The notes below the pieces were generated by a model. The model was not told where the DNA came from. It saw nothing but the letters and a program-made list of their open reading frames with translations, and did not search any database. From Rotaria sp. Silwood1 (Eukaryota > Rotifera > Eurotatoria > Philodinida > Philodinidae), in assembly GCA_905250075.1 (NCBI GenBank), contig CAJNOP010000012.1, positions 1,894,529 to 1,958,528 of the forward strand: a stretch of DNA of 64,000 bases, in the 5' to 3' direction. Positions 40,419 through 50,960 of the stretch are shown here, piece after piece (position 1 is the first letter of the stretch; every line of letters starts with the position of its first letter). A program made the translations under genes and the position numbers.

Positions 40419-43400
40419 AATTTACAAATTATGTTGTTATGAAGTTTTTGTACAATGAATACACTCATCGAAGTGTATTGAATGTTTGAAAAGATTTGTT
40501 GTTCTTCTTTTTGAATAAAAAAATAAATAAATGTGATTAAAAGTATCAATGACAATCCATTTTAAGTTATATAAAAAAAACAAAGAATATTCTATCTTGT
40601 GATGATAAGGATCATCGAATGATGATGAGAAAAAGTTTTGGCTTGATCACTTAATCTACTTTTTCTTTACAAGAAAATATAATCTGACAACAAAAAAGAA
40701 TTACAGCTTGAAATTAGAACTGTCAATTAGATGAGCGTTCACACAAAATTATGTAAAAACGTGTAAATTGAAGATGTCTTATTCATATTAGTATTGATAT
40801 ACTACTTTTTTAAAGTTTGAATAGTATAACTGATTGTTTTGATACAGAACTAAACAGTAAAATGTGTAAAAGCATTAGATTCCAGAATGATATTATTATA
40901 ATATTTCACATATTATAATTTAGAAATGCACAAAATTTTATTCGCATTCAATAGAAATTTTTGAATAAAAGAAAATTCGTCTAAACAAAACTATTTTAAC
41001 ATTGTCAATTCGCATTCAATTGAACGGATAATTTCATAGATGTCTTTAAAGTTTTGCTTATTGTTTGTAAAAGTAGTAGTCTTGGAATACTATTTTATAT
41101 ACAAAAAGAAAGTATTAATTGATCTGGTCTCATCGACCAAATCCTATGTCGATGTGCTTTTAAGAAATGTATTTACTTTATTGCTAGTAAAAAGAGTAAT
41201 ATACGGATAGGATTCTACTGAAGGTCGTTTCAAAGTTGAAACATGCGAAGAAATATAACAACTTGTAGATGATAGTAAATTAATTTGTTTTTTTTTTAAT
41301 AATAAGTTCGACATAAACTTTTTTATATTGAAATTGTTTTATTTAAATTCATATAAGAGCAAGATCCTTTAGAATTTCTTGAAATCAATTAAATTTCGAC
41401 CATACTGTTGAATCTACTGATATATTTACCACCATAGAAAAATATCTACTACATATTGAAAGTGTTACAAAAAAACCTATCATCCCACTGAACATATCAG
41501 TTGATGTCCAAACTTGAATTGCTGCAGGAGAAGTTTGAATTCGAGATTGAAAGCATCTAATGTGAAATAGTGTGTGAGTCATATACGTTAAAACTCAAAT
41601 TAGTTTTCAGGTTGATGTTGTCTTCACATTCTTAATTGATGAGCTCTAATCAAGCAACAGCATTTCAATTAATGTAATCGTCAGTTGATCAATTAAGTTT
41701 GTATTAGTAAAGTCATGACCGGTTTTATACACAAGAGCCTCATCAATGGAAAAATTTCTGATGACTGCTGAACTATTCTTAGGAAGAAAGAAAATAACGG
41801 CCACAAATAGCGTTAGATTGAAAGTTTGAATTAAATGATTTGTCATTCATTGGTTTAGCGAAATCTTATTCGTGCCAATCAATCGCTTCTTACTGGACCT
41901 TCTACTGCCTACTATCAATAATGAAACGTACAGTTTTCTTAACTTTATTCGTTTGACACCACGTCAACTGGGCGTTGGTAATCATGTTCTTCTCGGTTCT
42001 GCTCTCAACCAATATACCGCTCTTATTTCTACTTCTAAAATTGATTCAAGTTATTCTTGAAAGTAGTTGACCACTGTTGAATTATAGTCGTGCAAATCTC
42101 TTTTCTTGCAAGATCATCTGTTTTCTTCTCTCTAGTCTTACTCAAATAAACTATTCGATAACCAATTTATTGAAAACGAATGATATATGGTGAGAGTGTC
42201 AATATTCATTTCAGCCATAACCCCACATGAAAAACCAGTCCGCACCTTCTCAAAGCAGGCTTTCACATCCACACCATATTTCCTGCAGTTATTAAACTCA
42301 TATGTTTAGTTATTGTATACCTATCTATTTGTTTCGTTTTTCAGAATGTCTCTCTTTCGCCTAGAGAGTACCTTGGCGAAGTGAAGTAATAAAGATATGA
42401 AATTCTACATCCCATTACGATTGCAGTTCAAAATATGTAAAATCACTTCATGTTAGTTTTCGTGGCTTAGAATATTTTCACATGATATTTGTAGATATAA
42501 TGCCAACTAACGTCTGCAATAATGATAGACTAGTTGCATAAGCTTAATATCAGAAGGTTAAAAATGTCACAAACTTCTTTTTACCCTTTCTACTAAAACA
42601 AACACGTAGACAAATCGAATTCATGTTCATGACGATGAAAAGTATAGCTGATTTCTCTAAGTAATATCTTACTCCATTCGTCGATGATGCTTAGAACCTC
42701 TCTATTCCATTTGAGCTTTTATTTTTGAATAGTCTAAAATATATTCCTTTTCTCGATGTGATAGCAATCAAACATTTTCCTTATAATACACTCTGACGCA
42801 CATGAATCAGTGCAGGCATCCTGTTTTCTTCTTTTCTTTCTCGTCTTTATCCTCTTAACTAAAGTATGAATCGAACGTGAAGGTCAATGCCAAAAGAAAC
42901 ATACATATCTGCACTTAAATCAATAAGAAACACAAAATGAATAAAAATCTTATAGCATTAACAAAATATTATCAAGTACAAATTTTTCTGTTCTGTGTGA
43001 TCATTTTCGATAAGACTTCATGACATAAATAGTATGTAGATTGTGTATTGATTGAATATTTCATTGCATAGTATATCATGAGATTTGAGTTTTGAAGAAA
43101 AATCAGTTTATTTTTTGACAAACAGATGATACCTAATGAAATATATCTAAATGACTTTAGAATAATCTAGTCAATATTTCAGACGACATCACTCATTGAC
43201 ATCTTCTCATCGAATAATAGTAACATAATCGGTAGAAATTTTACATAAAATGATAGTACTATGAAAATCAAAACATATTCCTCTTGATCTTTTACTTGAG
43301 GCTTAGGATAAATAATTGGTCAAAGGATCAACTAAAGTATACACTGAATAAATAGTTCAAAGAAAACAACAAGCATCTACAAAGCCTTATACAATATATT

Positions 43401-43808
43401 GTATGCAGTGCTCATGAACAAGGTCTGTGTGCTTAAATTAGTCTGCATATATTTTTTGACTTCATGTGTTTAGTTTTCTATACATTTTGCTACATATACA
43501 AAGATTGATATTACAAAATATACTAAACAATAATGAATATAATACCACATCAATTCTTATGATTCTCTTATATTTTTTTCTGTAATTACACTGTTATATT
43601 ACTAAATGTGAAGATACTCAATGATGATATATCATTTAAAATATTGACTTGAATATCTGACACAAATACAGATACATTGAATTAAAGATCAGCCGACAGA
43701 GGAAATTTATTAAAACTTTGTATTGTTGTGATTATAATAAACTTTGTATTGATAAAAATTTATTTATTTCAAGTCTGTTCATAGAATTTGACTTAAGTAA
43801 TAATTTGA
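40419..43808. other. Intergenic region holding the left arm of a long inverted duplication
   Basis: No intact gene. From about 41,530 to the DKNYY gene the sequence is the reverse-complement counterpart of 59,853-62,066. The short open frames here carry no recognised domain. Confidence 0.55.
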
Positions 43809-43844
43809 TTATCGTCCAGAAGGACTTACATTAAATGAATTAGG
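41530..43844 (+). repeat. Inverted duplication, left arm
   Basis: Reverse complement of about 59,853-62,066, collinear over its whole length. Landmarks in both arms: CTTTCGCCTAGA(G/A)AGTA, TTCTTTCAATCT-type blocks, GTAAAATCACTTC, TCTGCAATA, CAGCTGATTTCT-type blocks, AGTAATATCTTAC, GATGTGATAGCAATCAAACA, and AATTTGATTATCGTCC. Identity by eye is about 75-80 percent with indels. The arm includes the last codons and 3' flank of the DKNYY-repeat gene. Confidence 0.88.
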
Positions 43845-44342
43845 TGATACACCGTCCATTTTTCTACCCATATAATAAACACTCCAGTTGTCTTTAGCGT
43901 ATCCATGAGAAAGAACCTGAAATGACATTGTACTGGCACCAGGAATTTTTCTGTCCATATAATAAACATTCCAGTTGTCCTTAGCATAACCATATGCTAA
44001 AGGTTGAAACGACATAGCACTTGCTCCATCCATTTTCTGACCCATATAATAAACATTCCAGTTGTCTTTAGCATAACCATATGCTAAAGGTTGAAACGAC
44101 ATAGCACTTGCTCCATGAATTTTTTTACCCATAAAATAAACATTGAAATTATCTTTAGTATAACCAGAATTGAAGTTATTCATATCATATGAGGATGAGG
44201 ATCGCTTAGTCAATTCTTCTTGTTCATCATCCGAACTATCACTCGAATCGTCAAACAGTGCACGTTCAACATTAAACCCTAATGCTTTGTGATTGAGTAT
44301 CAAAAAGCATAATAATAACGAATACATCCAAACCGAAGCCAT
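43809..44342 (-). CDS. Secreted protein with four DKNYY-like repeats (single exon, 177 aa)
   Basis: No enzyme activity can be inferred. Residues 1-22 are a signal peptide with the core MYSLLLCFLIL. An acidic Ser/Asp/Glu segment and a KR site follow (about residues 27-47). Four tandem repeats of about 30 residues come next, with the consensus GYAKDNWNVYYMGxKxxGAS and then a short xMSFQPLAY end. This resembles the DKNYY family, a tandem module known mainly from bacterial surface or secreted proteins. The second and third units are almost identical at the DNA level (for example 43,985-44,030 and 44,075-44,120), showing recent internal duplication. There are no introns. The nearest neighbours are non-coding, and the final codons recur in the inverted copy at 59,853. 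Origin by transfer from bacteria is plausible but untested. Confidence 0.82.
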   Translation of the reverse strand: MASVWMYSLLLCFLILNHKALGFNVERALFDDSSDSSDDEQEELTKRSSSSYDMNNFNSGYTKDNFNVYFMGKKIHGASAMSFQPLAYGYAKDNWNVYYMGQKMDGASAMSFQPLAYGYAKDNWNVYYMDRKIPGASTMSFQVLSHGYAKDNWSVYYMGRKMDGVSPNSFNVSPSGR

Positions 44343-46382
44343 TTTTATTACTAAAGAAAAATATTAAAAAAACATTATTTCTAACCTTTTCGGTGAAAGA
44401 AATAGAACACATTCATGGAGTATGCATTTTAGGCAAACAAATTGAGTTTGCAATACTCTAAGCAAACTCTTCTAAAACGCTAGGAAGAACGAGGGAAAGA
44501 ATAAAAAAACATAAATAATGAAAAATTTAAAAGTACATATGTACTCTAGGTTTTTTTTAGAGATCATATCATGAGGTCTATGGGATAACAGGTTTTTCTA
44601 GAGTGACACACACACTTTCAATATATATCTTTTACATATGTATAAAATCTTTATTTGAAGTAAACGAGTGATATACACACGCCTGGACAGAAAACTTCCT
44701 ACTCTGATCATTATGTTTTTATAAAACCTCTTTGGTCCAAGTATGATTGATGAAAATTTGTTTCAATGAAGACTTTACATCTTTCAATATAATCGAGCAA
44801 CACTGCATATGAATTGGTTGTCAAAATATTTCATGACTAGGTTTTTTTAGTATCTGTTAACTGCTTTACTGTTTTGGATCAGTAAAATCTCTTCTTCATT
44901 GATTTAAAGCTCTTCGAAGAATGCGGCATATTCGATTATACAAATACAGATAAAATAAAACTAAGTAGTAGTAAAACATTCAGAAAATACCACAGAAAGA
45001 GATAACCTAGCCATGAAGTAAGTAATCAACCAATTGATTTGCAATATTGCCCGATTGTATTGAATAACGTACATTAATCATTGAAGCAAGTCATAATCAA
45101 TCATACATTACACTAGAATACAGTATTTATATCATTCTTGTAACTAATACTCACTTGAGAACCAAGGGATTCTATACAAAAAAAAACTCATAGAGGGTAG
45201 ACTTTATTCCAGGCGTATATATATATGATGTAGAACAGTGATTCATGAGGCTCTATTCATACTTTTTATATACGCATAGCTTTCGTTTATATTATTCTTC
45301 TGAAAGAATAATTATACACCGCTCAGGAATATTAAATGCATGCAAGCATGGGAGGATTATTCATCGTAAATATTTGGCTCTTTTATATACGTCAACTAAA
45401 TACGTTTTTATATGTTGTTATTCTAAATAATAAGCATAAACTGTATTGGTGGAAGACATATCAACATATTCTTGTTATAAATCATCAAATTAAGTTTTTC
45501 ACAATATCGATAATACATTGATAACATTCGAATATAAATCGAGTGTCTTAAAATGCTTGCATCAGTTTATTTTGCATACTTCTTAGCATATACTTACGAT
45601 AAGAACTTCGATATTTTATCAAGAAACAAAAAATACACCGCTAAAGTCTCTACAGTTATTATAATGACAGATCCTGTTGTCTTGTTCTAAGCTGATTTGA
45701 AAAGATCAAAACCAAAGACGTATACAATACTGTATTGTTATCATTTGACATCTGTATGAACTTAATTGTTCTTCTTAGAAAATCAAAACAAACGGCTATA
45801 TTCTTCTTAGAACGAACTCATATTTGTCCTAAAATTAATGTTATTAAAAGTAGCCCATGAATTGTAGGTAATAAGGAGGCTTAACGCTAGGCTCACATTC
45901 ACACACATATAACCTATGCGCATAGTCAACAAAACGATTAGCAACTTTGATAAATCAAATGATATTTGTTCTTAAATTTTAAGACCTTTATGGTCCAATT
46001 AGTAACTGTGAGGAGCGAATGCTTTAAATGTATGCTGGCTGAAAAAACAGCTTTGTTATGATCATTTCGTTGAAAATATTCATCTTCATTTGTAGCAAAA
46101 CTATTGCTTATGCGCGAAATAAAATCAAAAGTACTGATAGACTTAAGATTTTGATAAGAAATTGTCGACTTTTTCTCTAGTTTAATATTAGTAAACTTAG
46201 AGAACAAGCTAAAGCCAATTTGGTTCTAACGTAATGGATAAACTTTAACAAGATTCTGAAAATGTACTCTCTAAGAAAACTTCATGGTTATGTGAAAAAA
46301 TGAATATGAATAGCTCTCATATTATTGTTTTTTCAACCAAAACTCTGCACATCTTAAAGATTGAATATCTTCACCCACACTC
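44343..46382. other. Intergenic, nothing recognised
   Basis: About 2 kb upstream of the DKNYY gene and before the nested transposons. It should contain that gene's promoter. Short open frames near 45,245-45,521 and 45,938-46,207 have no recognisable domains. Confidence 0.5.
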
Positions 46383-46720
46383 CTCCTGAGTAGAGGTGTT
46401 AGCCGATCATTTGATCGGCGGCGGCGGCGACGACAAAATTTTTCCTATGTTATTTCACAGGGTCTTTAGTAGATCCCTACCGTTAAGACAAACATTAGAC
46501 GTTCTGTTCTCACAGAATTATACCGCTGTTTTCCTCTTAGCACGCTCATGTCTTTTTATGGAAAAATTTTTTCACTAGATGTAACTTTATTTTCATTAAT
46601 TCAAAAAGTTCACATTGTCCCATCATAAAATAACTTCAAACTACACAACAAGAACTCATGATATAAGCCGAAATGACAATAATGTGACTATCCATCTAAA
46701 ATACAAATTAAATTCAAACA

Positions 46721-47239
46721 TGATAGCTTATGGCTGGCACTTTATCTTTACTTTACCCGATCAAGCAAAGTTAAATACTTTACTTGATCGGATAAAATAA
46801 AGCTAAATACTTTACTTGATAAGATAAAATAAAGTTAAATACTTTACTTGATTGGATAAAATAAAGCTAAATACTTTACTTGATCGGATAAAATAAAGTT
46901 AAATACTTTACTTTACCCGTTAAAGTAAAATAAAGTGAAAAAAAATGAAGCTATATGTTTTAAATTTTTTGGCAATTTCTTAGTTCAGGGTCGTGTAGAA
47001 ATAATCTTAGAACGTATCAAAGTTTATTCAATATCGTTTCGTCTTAAAATTAGTGTGAAAAAGCAATAAGTAAAGCCGAAAAATGTCGATTTTTTATGAA
47101 TACATGAAAAATAGTGTTTGGTCAACTTTATCTCACTTTATTATCCACATTAAAACTACAGTATTTTACTTTACTCTACTTTACTTTACTTTACTTTTTC
47201 AAAGTAAAATAAAGATAATGTGCCATCCCTATGGTAGCT
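46721..47239. mobile_element. hAT-like MITE nested inside the outer element
   Basis: The element spans 46729-47231. Ends are TA(T/G)GG(C/A)TGGCAC(T/A)TTATCTTTA in inverted orientation. The flanks TGATAGCT (46721-46728) and TGGTAGCT (47232-47239) match at 7 of 8 positions. It contains a 32-bp tandem repeat near the left end and CTTTA-rich DNA near the right end. It must have inserted after the outer copy. Confidence 0.78.
46770..46925 (+). repeat. 32-bp tandem repeat, about 4.5 units
   Basis: Units start at 46770, 46802, 46834, 46866 and 46898. The unit starts G(T/C)TAAATACTTTACTTGAT and ends GGATAAAATAAA. Odd and even units alternate GTT and GCT at the start, suggesting the array grew by duplicating a 64-bp pair. 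Confidence 0.9.
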
Positions 47240-47827
47240 CGAATTAGATCATAAGTGAAACTAACATTGAAATTAGAATTTGAATCCAAATTCAAATCGA
47301 TACTTTTCTGTGAGTGGAAAAAAAGCGCAAGATTTGTTTTCATTGATTATTTGAATTGAAATTGAAATTAAATATTTTTCTTTTTTCTAAACTGGCAGGA
47401 GAGTGTCGATTGGAATTGGAATTCGAATCGCAATGTTAGTTACATTTATATTCGAACTCAAACTAGACAGTTAGTCGAAACTGCATACTGAATAAGTCAA
47501 GAATCGCGAAACGGAGAAAATAATAGCGATGAATCTATTGTGCATGAAGGAATAAGGCAAATGAAAACGTAATAAATATGGTAGTGTCACAAAATCACAA
47601 GGAGACATATTTGCTTATCAGCTCGGTTTCCAGACCATATATCATCCAAGAAAAAATACACTAATTCCTATTTTTTTAAAGTTCTCTTGGTGTCAGCAAT
47701 CTCTAATTGTCACATAGATCAAACTTGAGATATTACTGATTATTATCAACAAGTGATAATTTAGAAAAAGAGGAAGCTTGAACTGTGACCTTTCACTCGA
47801 TCGGCGGCTAACACCTCTACTCATGAG

Positions 47828-49826
47828 CACGTAATATTTTAAATTTGCTGGTTTAGCAGTGTGACTGTTATTGTGATCCAAGCATGCTCAGTCTTGTCAA
47901 GTGCGAATAAAAAAAGTTTTCATTGTTCTATGAATAGTTGAACATAGAAAAAAACAACACAATTCAAAAAAAATAAGCAAATTCAACGTCACAAGTAAAC
48001 CAAAGCATTGTGATAGCATCATGTTTTATAGCGTTTACATTATTTTTTTTTCTATAAGCTTCAAGTTATTTTCCTGAAATAACTTCAAACTCTTTCAAAA
48101 TGTTTTTCGATGCACTCTCAAAGAGAACTGAAATGTAAAACTTATGCAAGACTTTCGGTCTAAAGAAGTACAGAATAAGTGGATTTGAAATTCCAGATTT
48201 CTTTTGAATATTTGAATTTTTTAATTTGTCTTAGTTTGTTGGCAAAGATGAGTGTTGAAATTAAAGACCGACAAATGAATACTCATTACTTTGTTTCACA
48301 GATATATTGACGTCTATTTTGTAAACTCGGATCACACAATTTAAACTTTAATATTAATATAACAAAATAAATGCTTAACTATATATTTATTCAAATAAAG
48401 CTTTTCCAATTACGGGCGATATTTATAATATAGGATGTGTACAACGAGCGGAACCGAAGGGTGTCTGTATGAGTATGGATGTTTCTTTCTTTACACTGAT
48501 CTTCACAACCTCATCCATACCTATATCCGATTTATTTAACCCTATACTGACAGGATAGATGTATGTATTATACGTACATCTAGATATAAATGTGCTTTAG
48601 GAAAAGTACTAGATAAATGCAAGAGATAAATTAAAATCTAATAGCGACTCGTTCCGCAAAACCAATTTTTTAGTTACACACACAACTTCATTGTTATGTT
48701 TAGAAAGAAAAATCGATTGTTTGTAAGCTACATTTGACTGATTAAATTCAGCTTATACATAAAATGCTATCAGTTTTTCTTCAGAAGCGTTATCAAGGTT
48801 TTTTGATGGTTGCACTGCTATAACTAAATTCGTTTTTGCCCTTGCATACTGTTCTTTACAATCCATTTTTTAATTCAAATCATAACGAGATAGTGTCAAT
48901 GTATAATTCTTTTTGTCATCTATTGATACATTTGAATTACTGAAATTCTATCAAAACTTTAGCTTGAACGTGTTGCGATTTTCCATTATTCATATTATTC
49001 TGTGTCGTCTTCTTCATATTGGAAATAAAACTTATATTATATACACACACCGATAGAGAAAAGTAAAAGAGAAATATATAATTATTTAAAACTAGTTATA
49101 TTAGTGCTATTTCTATTGTGACAAAAGAATATTATTGAATTATTCAAGTAATGATGTTTCATTTTATCATAATTTTATATTCAGACTCTTTAATCCGTAA
49201 TAATTACTACATCACATTGTTATGCACATATCCTTCAACACTGGTTTGGATCATTCAAAAGTTTTGAACAATTTTTGTTACTTCTAAAGAAACTGCAGAT
49301 CAAACAAACGCGCTCGTAAACCACCGTAAATTGTTCTATATTGCTATGTTATACATGACTTAGTATTACGATCGTATCTTTACATATACGATATGCAGAA
49401 ATACAATCGTTTAGGAACGTAAAGGTAGTGTGTACGGAATTTGCACAGAGAGGAAATCATACAGTGTGTATTCGATTCAGTATCTATCACTAATTGATAG
49501 TATTTCTCCATAGTTTATACAGAGATACTGTCGTATAATTATATTGAATTAACGAGCGTATACAGTGGTTCTGTATTATAGCTATGGTCATTTGTGCCAT
49601 AAATGTAGTCATTTGTATTACAGAAATGGTCTTTGTGCCATAGTTGCCCATATGGCAACTGTATTACAAACAGAGTGACGGACATGTGAATTTCCGTTTC
49701 TAGACCCTATCCTTGCAGGCTAGGGAAAAATAACATATATATATATTGTAATTAGAAAAACAAAAAAAGTAGTCTTTTAGTTCCTTCATCAATTTTTTGA
49801 ATTGATTCATTATATTCGGCTGGACT
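47828..49826. other. Intergenic, with one GT/AC-rich patch and short repeats
   Basis: No gene recognised. A telomere-like hairpin patch lies at about 48,440-48,535 and a short repeated motif zone at 49,560-49,675 (repeats of TTTGTGCCATA, ATGGTC and GTATTACA). Confidence 0.5.
48440..48535. repeat. GT-rich to AC-rich telomere-like hairpin patch
   Basis: GGTGTCTGTATGAGTATGG is followed by a TTTCTTTACACTGATC spacer and then CCTCATCCATACCTATATCC. The same arrangement and a similar spacer occur at 54,225-54,295. Confidence 0.5.
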
Positions 49827-50960
49827 TCACTTTGCTATAATCAATTCTGCTAGTTGATCAGCCACTTGTGTACCTCTTTGAACAGCTCCTTCGACGAAGC
49901 CACCACTACTATCACTCACTTCACTGTTACCTAGCCACAATCGACCATTCCATTGTGGTTGTCTACATTCATCACTTACATATGCATGACCACCAATACT
50001 GTCATTTGTCGACGATGATGTGAATACTTCGCTACTCCAGTCGGTCATGTATACAGCTGTCGGGTTCATTGCCTCATTACCAAATGTTTTGACGGTAGCA
50101 TCAATCACTTGTTGCTTGGTTGTACCAGCCAAGCAGAACACAAAAAGAGCATTGCAACTATTGCTACTGGCATCATGCCACTCTTGAGCTTTGCTATGAC
50201 GAGATATAGCAAATCCACTCAAGTTTTGATCTTTCCACCATGCACGATCGTACTGTAGAATAGCTTTACATGTTGATGCCATCCATGTACCACAGTTATT
50301 GAGCCGTTTGATGAGTGATGGTGGAAATTCTGGTGTAAAGTGTATTGTAGACATCAATAGTTTGGGTGGTAGAGCTAGTACTACGTAATCAGCTAATATT
50401 GATCTGTTGTTACGCAATTTTATGTTAATAGTTTTGTTAGTTTCGTATGCAATAGACATAACCGGTGAGTTAAGTTCTATACAAACTGTTGTTTGATTTT
50501 TTGTAGTTAGTTCAGCGAGTATTGCAGCGCACAAACTACCTGTTCCACCTTTAAGACGTTTAGCACCGTTATGAATGCTACCTAAGGTCGTGCGTTGGTT
50601 ACCACTATTTCCGGTACTAATAAGTGACATTCCACTTTCATATTGATCGATTGTACTGATATTAAGCTCACGTACAAGTGAGAGTGCTGCAACGTGAGAT
50701 GAAAAGATCCACGATGCACCTAAATCAAGATTGAGCTCAGGAATACTCAATGTTCGACCACCGACTCTGTCACGTGCTTCAAGTATTGTGATTTTATGTG
50801 ATCTTTTCTTGAGTAAATGTGTTAATTGCCTTGCACAAGTTAGACCAGCAACACCGGCTCCGATGATCACGATATGAGATGTTGAATTCGATGCACATTC
50901 TTGGTTGATCTTGTCCGCATTATTCATTGCTTTAAACAAAAAAAGAACGTTGAAGAGCAT
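49827..50960 (-). CDS. FAD-dependent amine oxidase (single exon, 377 or 366 aa)
   Basis: Flavoprotein that oxidises amines (monoamine or polyamine oxidase superfamily), giving aldehyde, ammonia or amine, and H2O2. The Rossmann dinucleotide-binding loop HIVIIGAGVAGLTCARQL is at residues about 29-46. ILEARDRVGGRT and LDLGASWIF follow, as in MAO/PAO enzymes. The C-terminal FAD-binding block RLWLGNSEV...GGFVEGAVQRGTQVADQL is complete. The MAO cysteine that carries covalent FAD is not evident, so FAD is probably non-covalent. There is no clear signal peptide or C-terminal membrane anchor, suggesting a soluble enzyme. The first ATG is at 50960; an ATG at 50927 would give 366 residues and may be the real start. 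The gene is intronless and visibly less A+T-rich than its surroundings, both compatible with acquisition by transfer. The substrate cannot be deduced. Confidence 0.9.
   Translation of the reverse strand: MLFNVLFLFKAMNNADKINQECASNSTSHIVIIGAGVAGLTCARQLTHLLKKRSHKITILEARDRVGGRTLSIPELNLDLGASWIFSSHVAALSLVRELNISTIDQYESGMSLISTGNSGNQRTTLGSIHNGAKRLKGGTGSLCAAILAELTTKNQTTVCIELNSPVMSIAYETNKTINIKLRNNRSILADYVVLALPPKLLMSTIHFTPEFPPSLIKRLNNCGTWMASTCKAILQYDRAWWKDQNLSGFAISRHSKAQEWHDASSNSCNALFVFCLAGTTKQQVIDATVKTFGNEAMNPTAVYMTDWSSEVFTSSSTNDSIGGHAYVSDECRQPQWNGRLWLGNSEVSDSSGGFVEGAVQRGTQVADQLAELIIAK

Larger units (their letters stand above)
46383..47827. mobile_element. hAT-like non-autonomous element (outer of a nested pair)
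   Basis: The ends are inverted repeats TAGAGGTGTTAGCCG at 46391 and CGGCTAACACCTCTA ending at 47819. They are flanked by CTCCTGAG (46383-46390) and CTCATGAG (47820-47827), an 8-bp duplication with one mismatch, as expected for hAT. Inside each end GATCGG/CGATC and GGCGGC short repeats follow. There is no transposase frame. A second element of about 500 bp is inserted inside. Confidence 0.8.

Noticed and set aside
46770-46925. CRISPR-like array
   Set aside because: The units are contiguous 32-bp tandem repeats without unique spacers, in a eukaryotic MITE.
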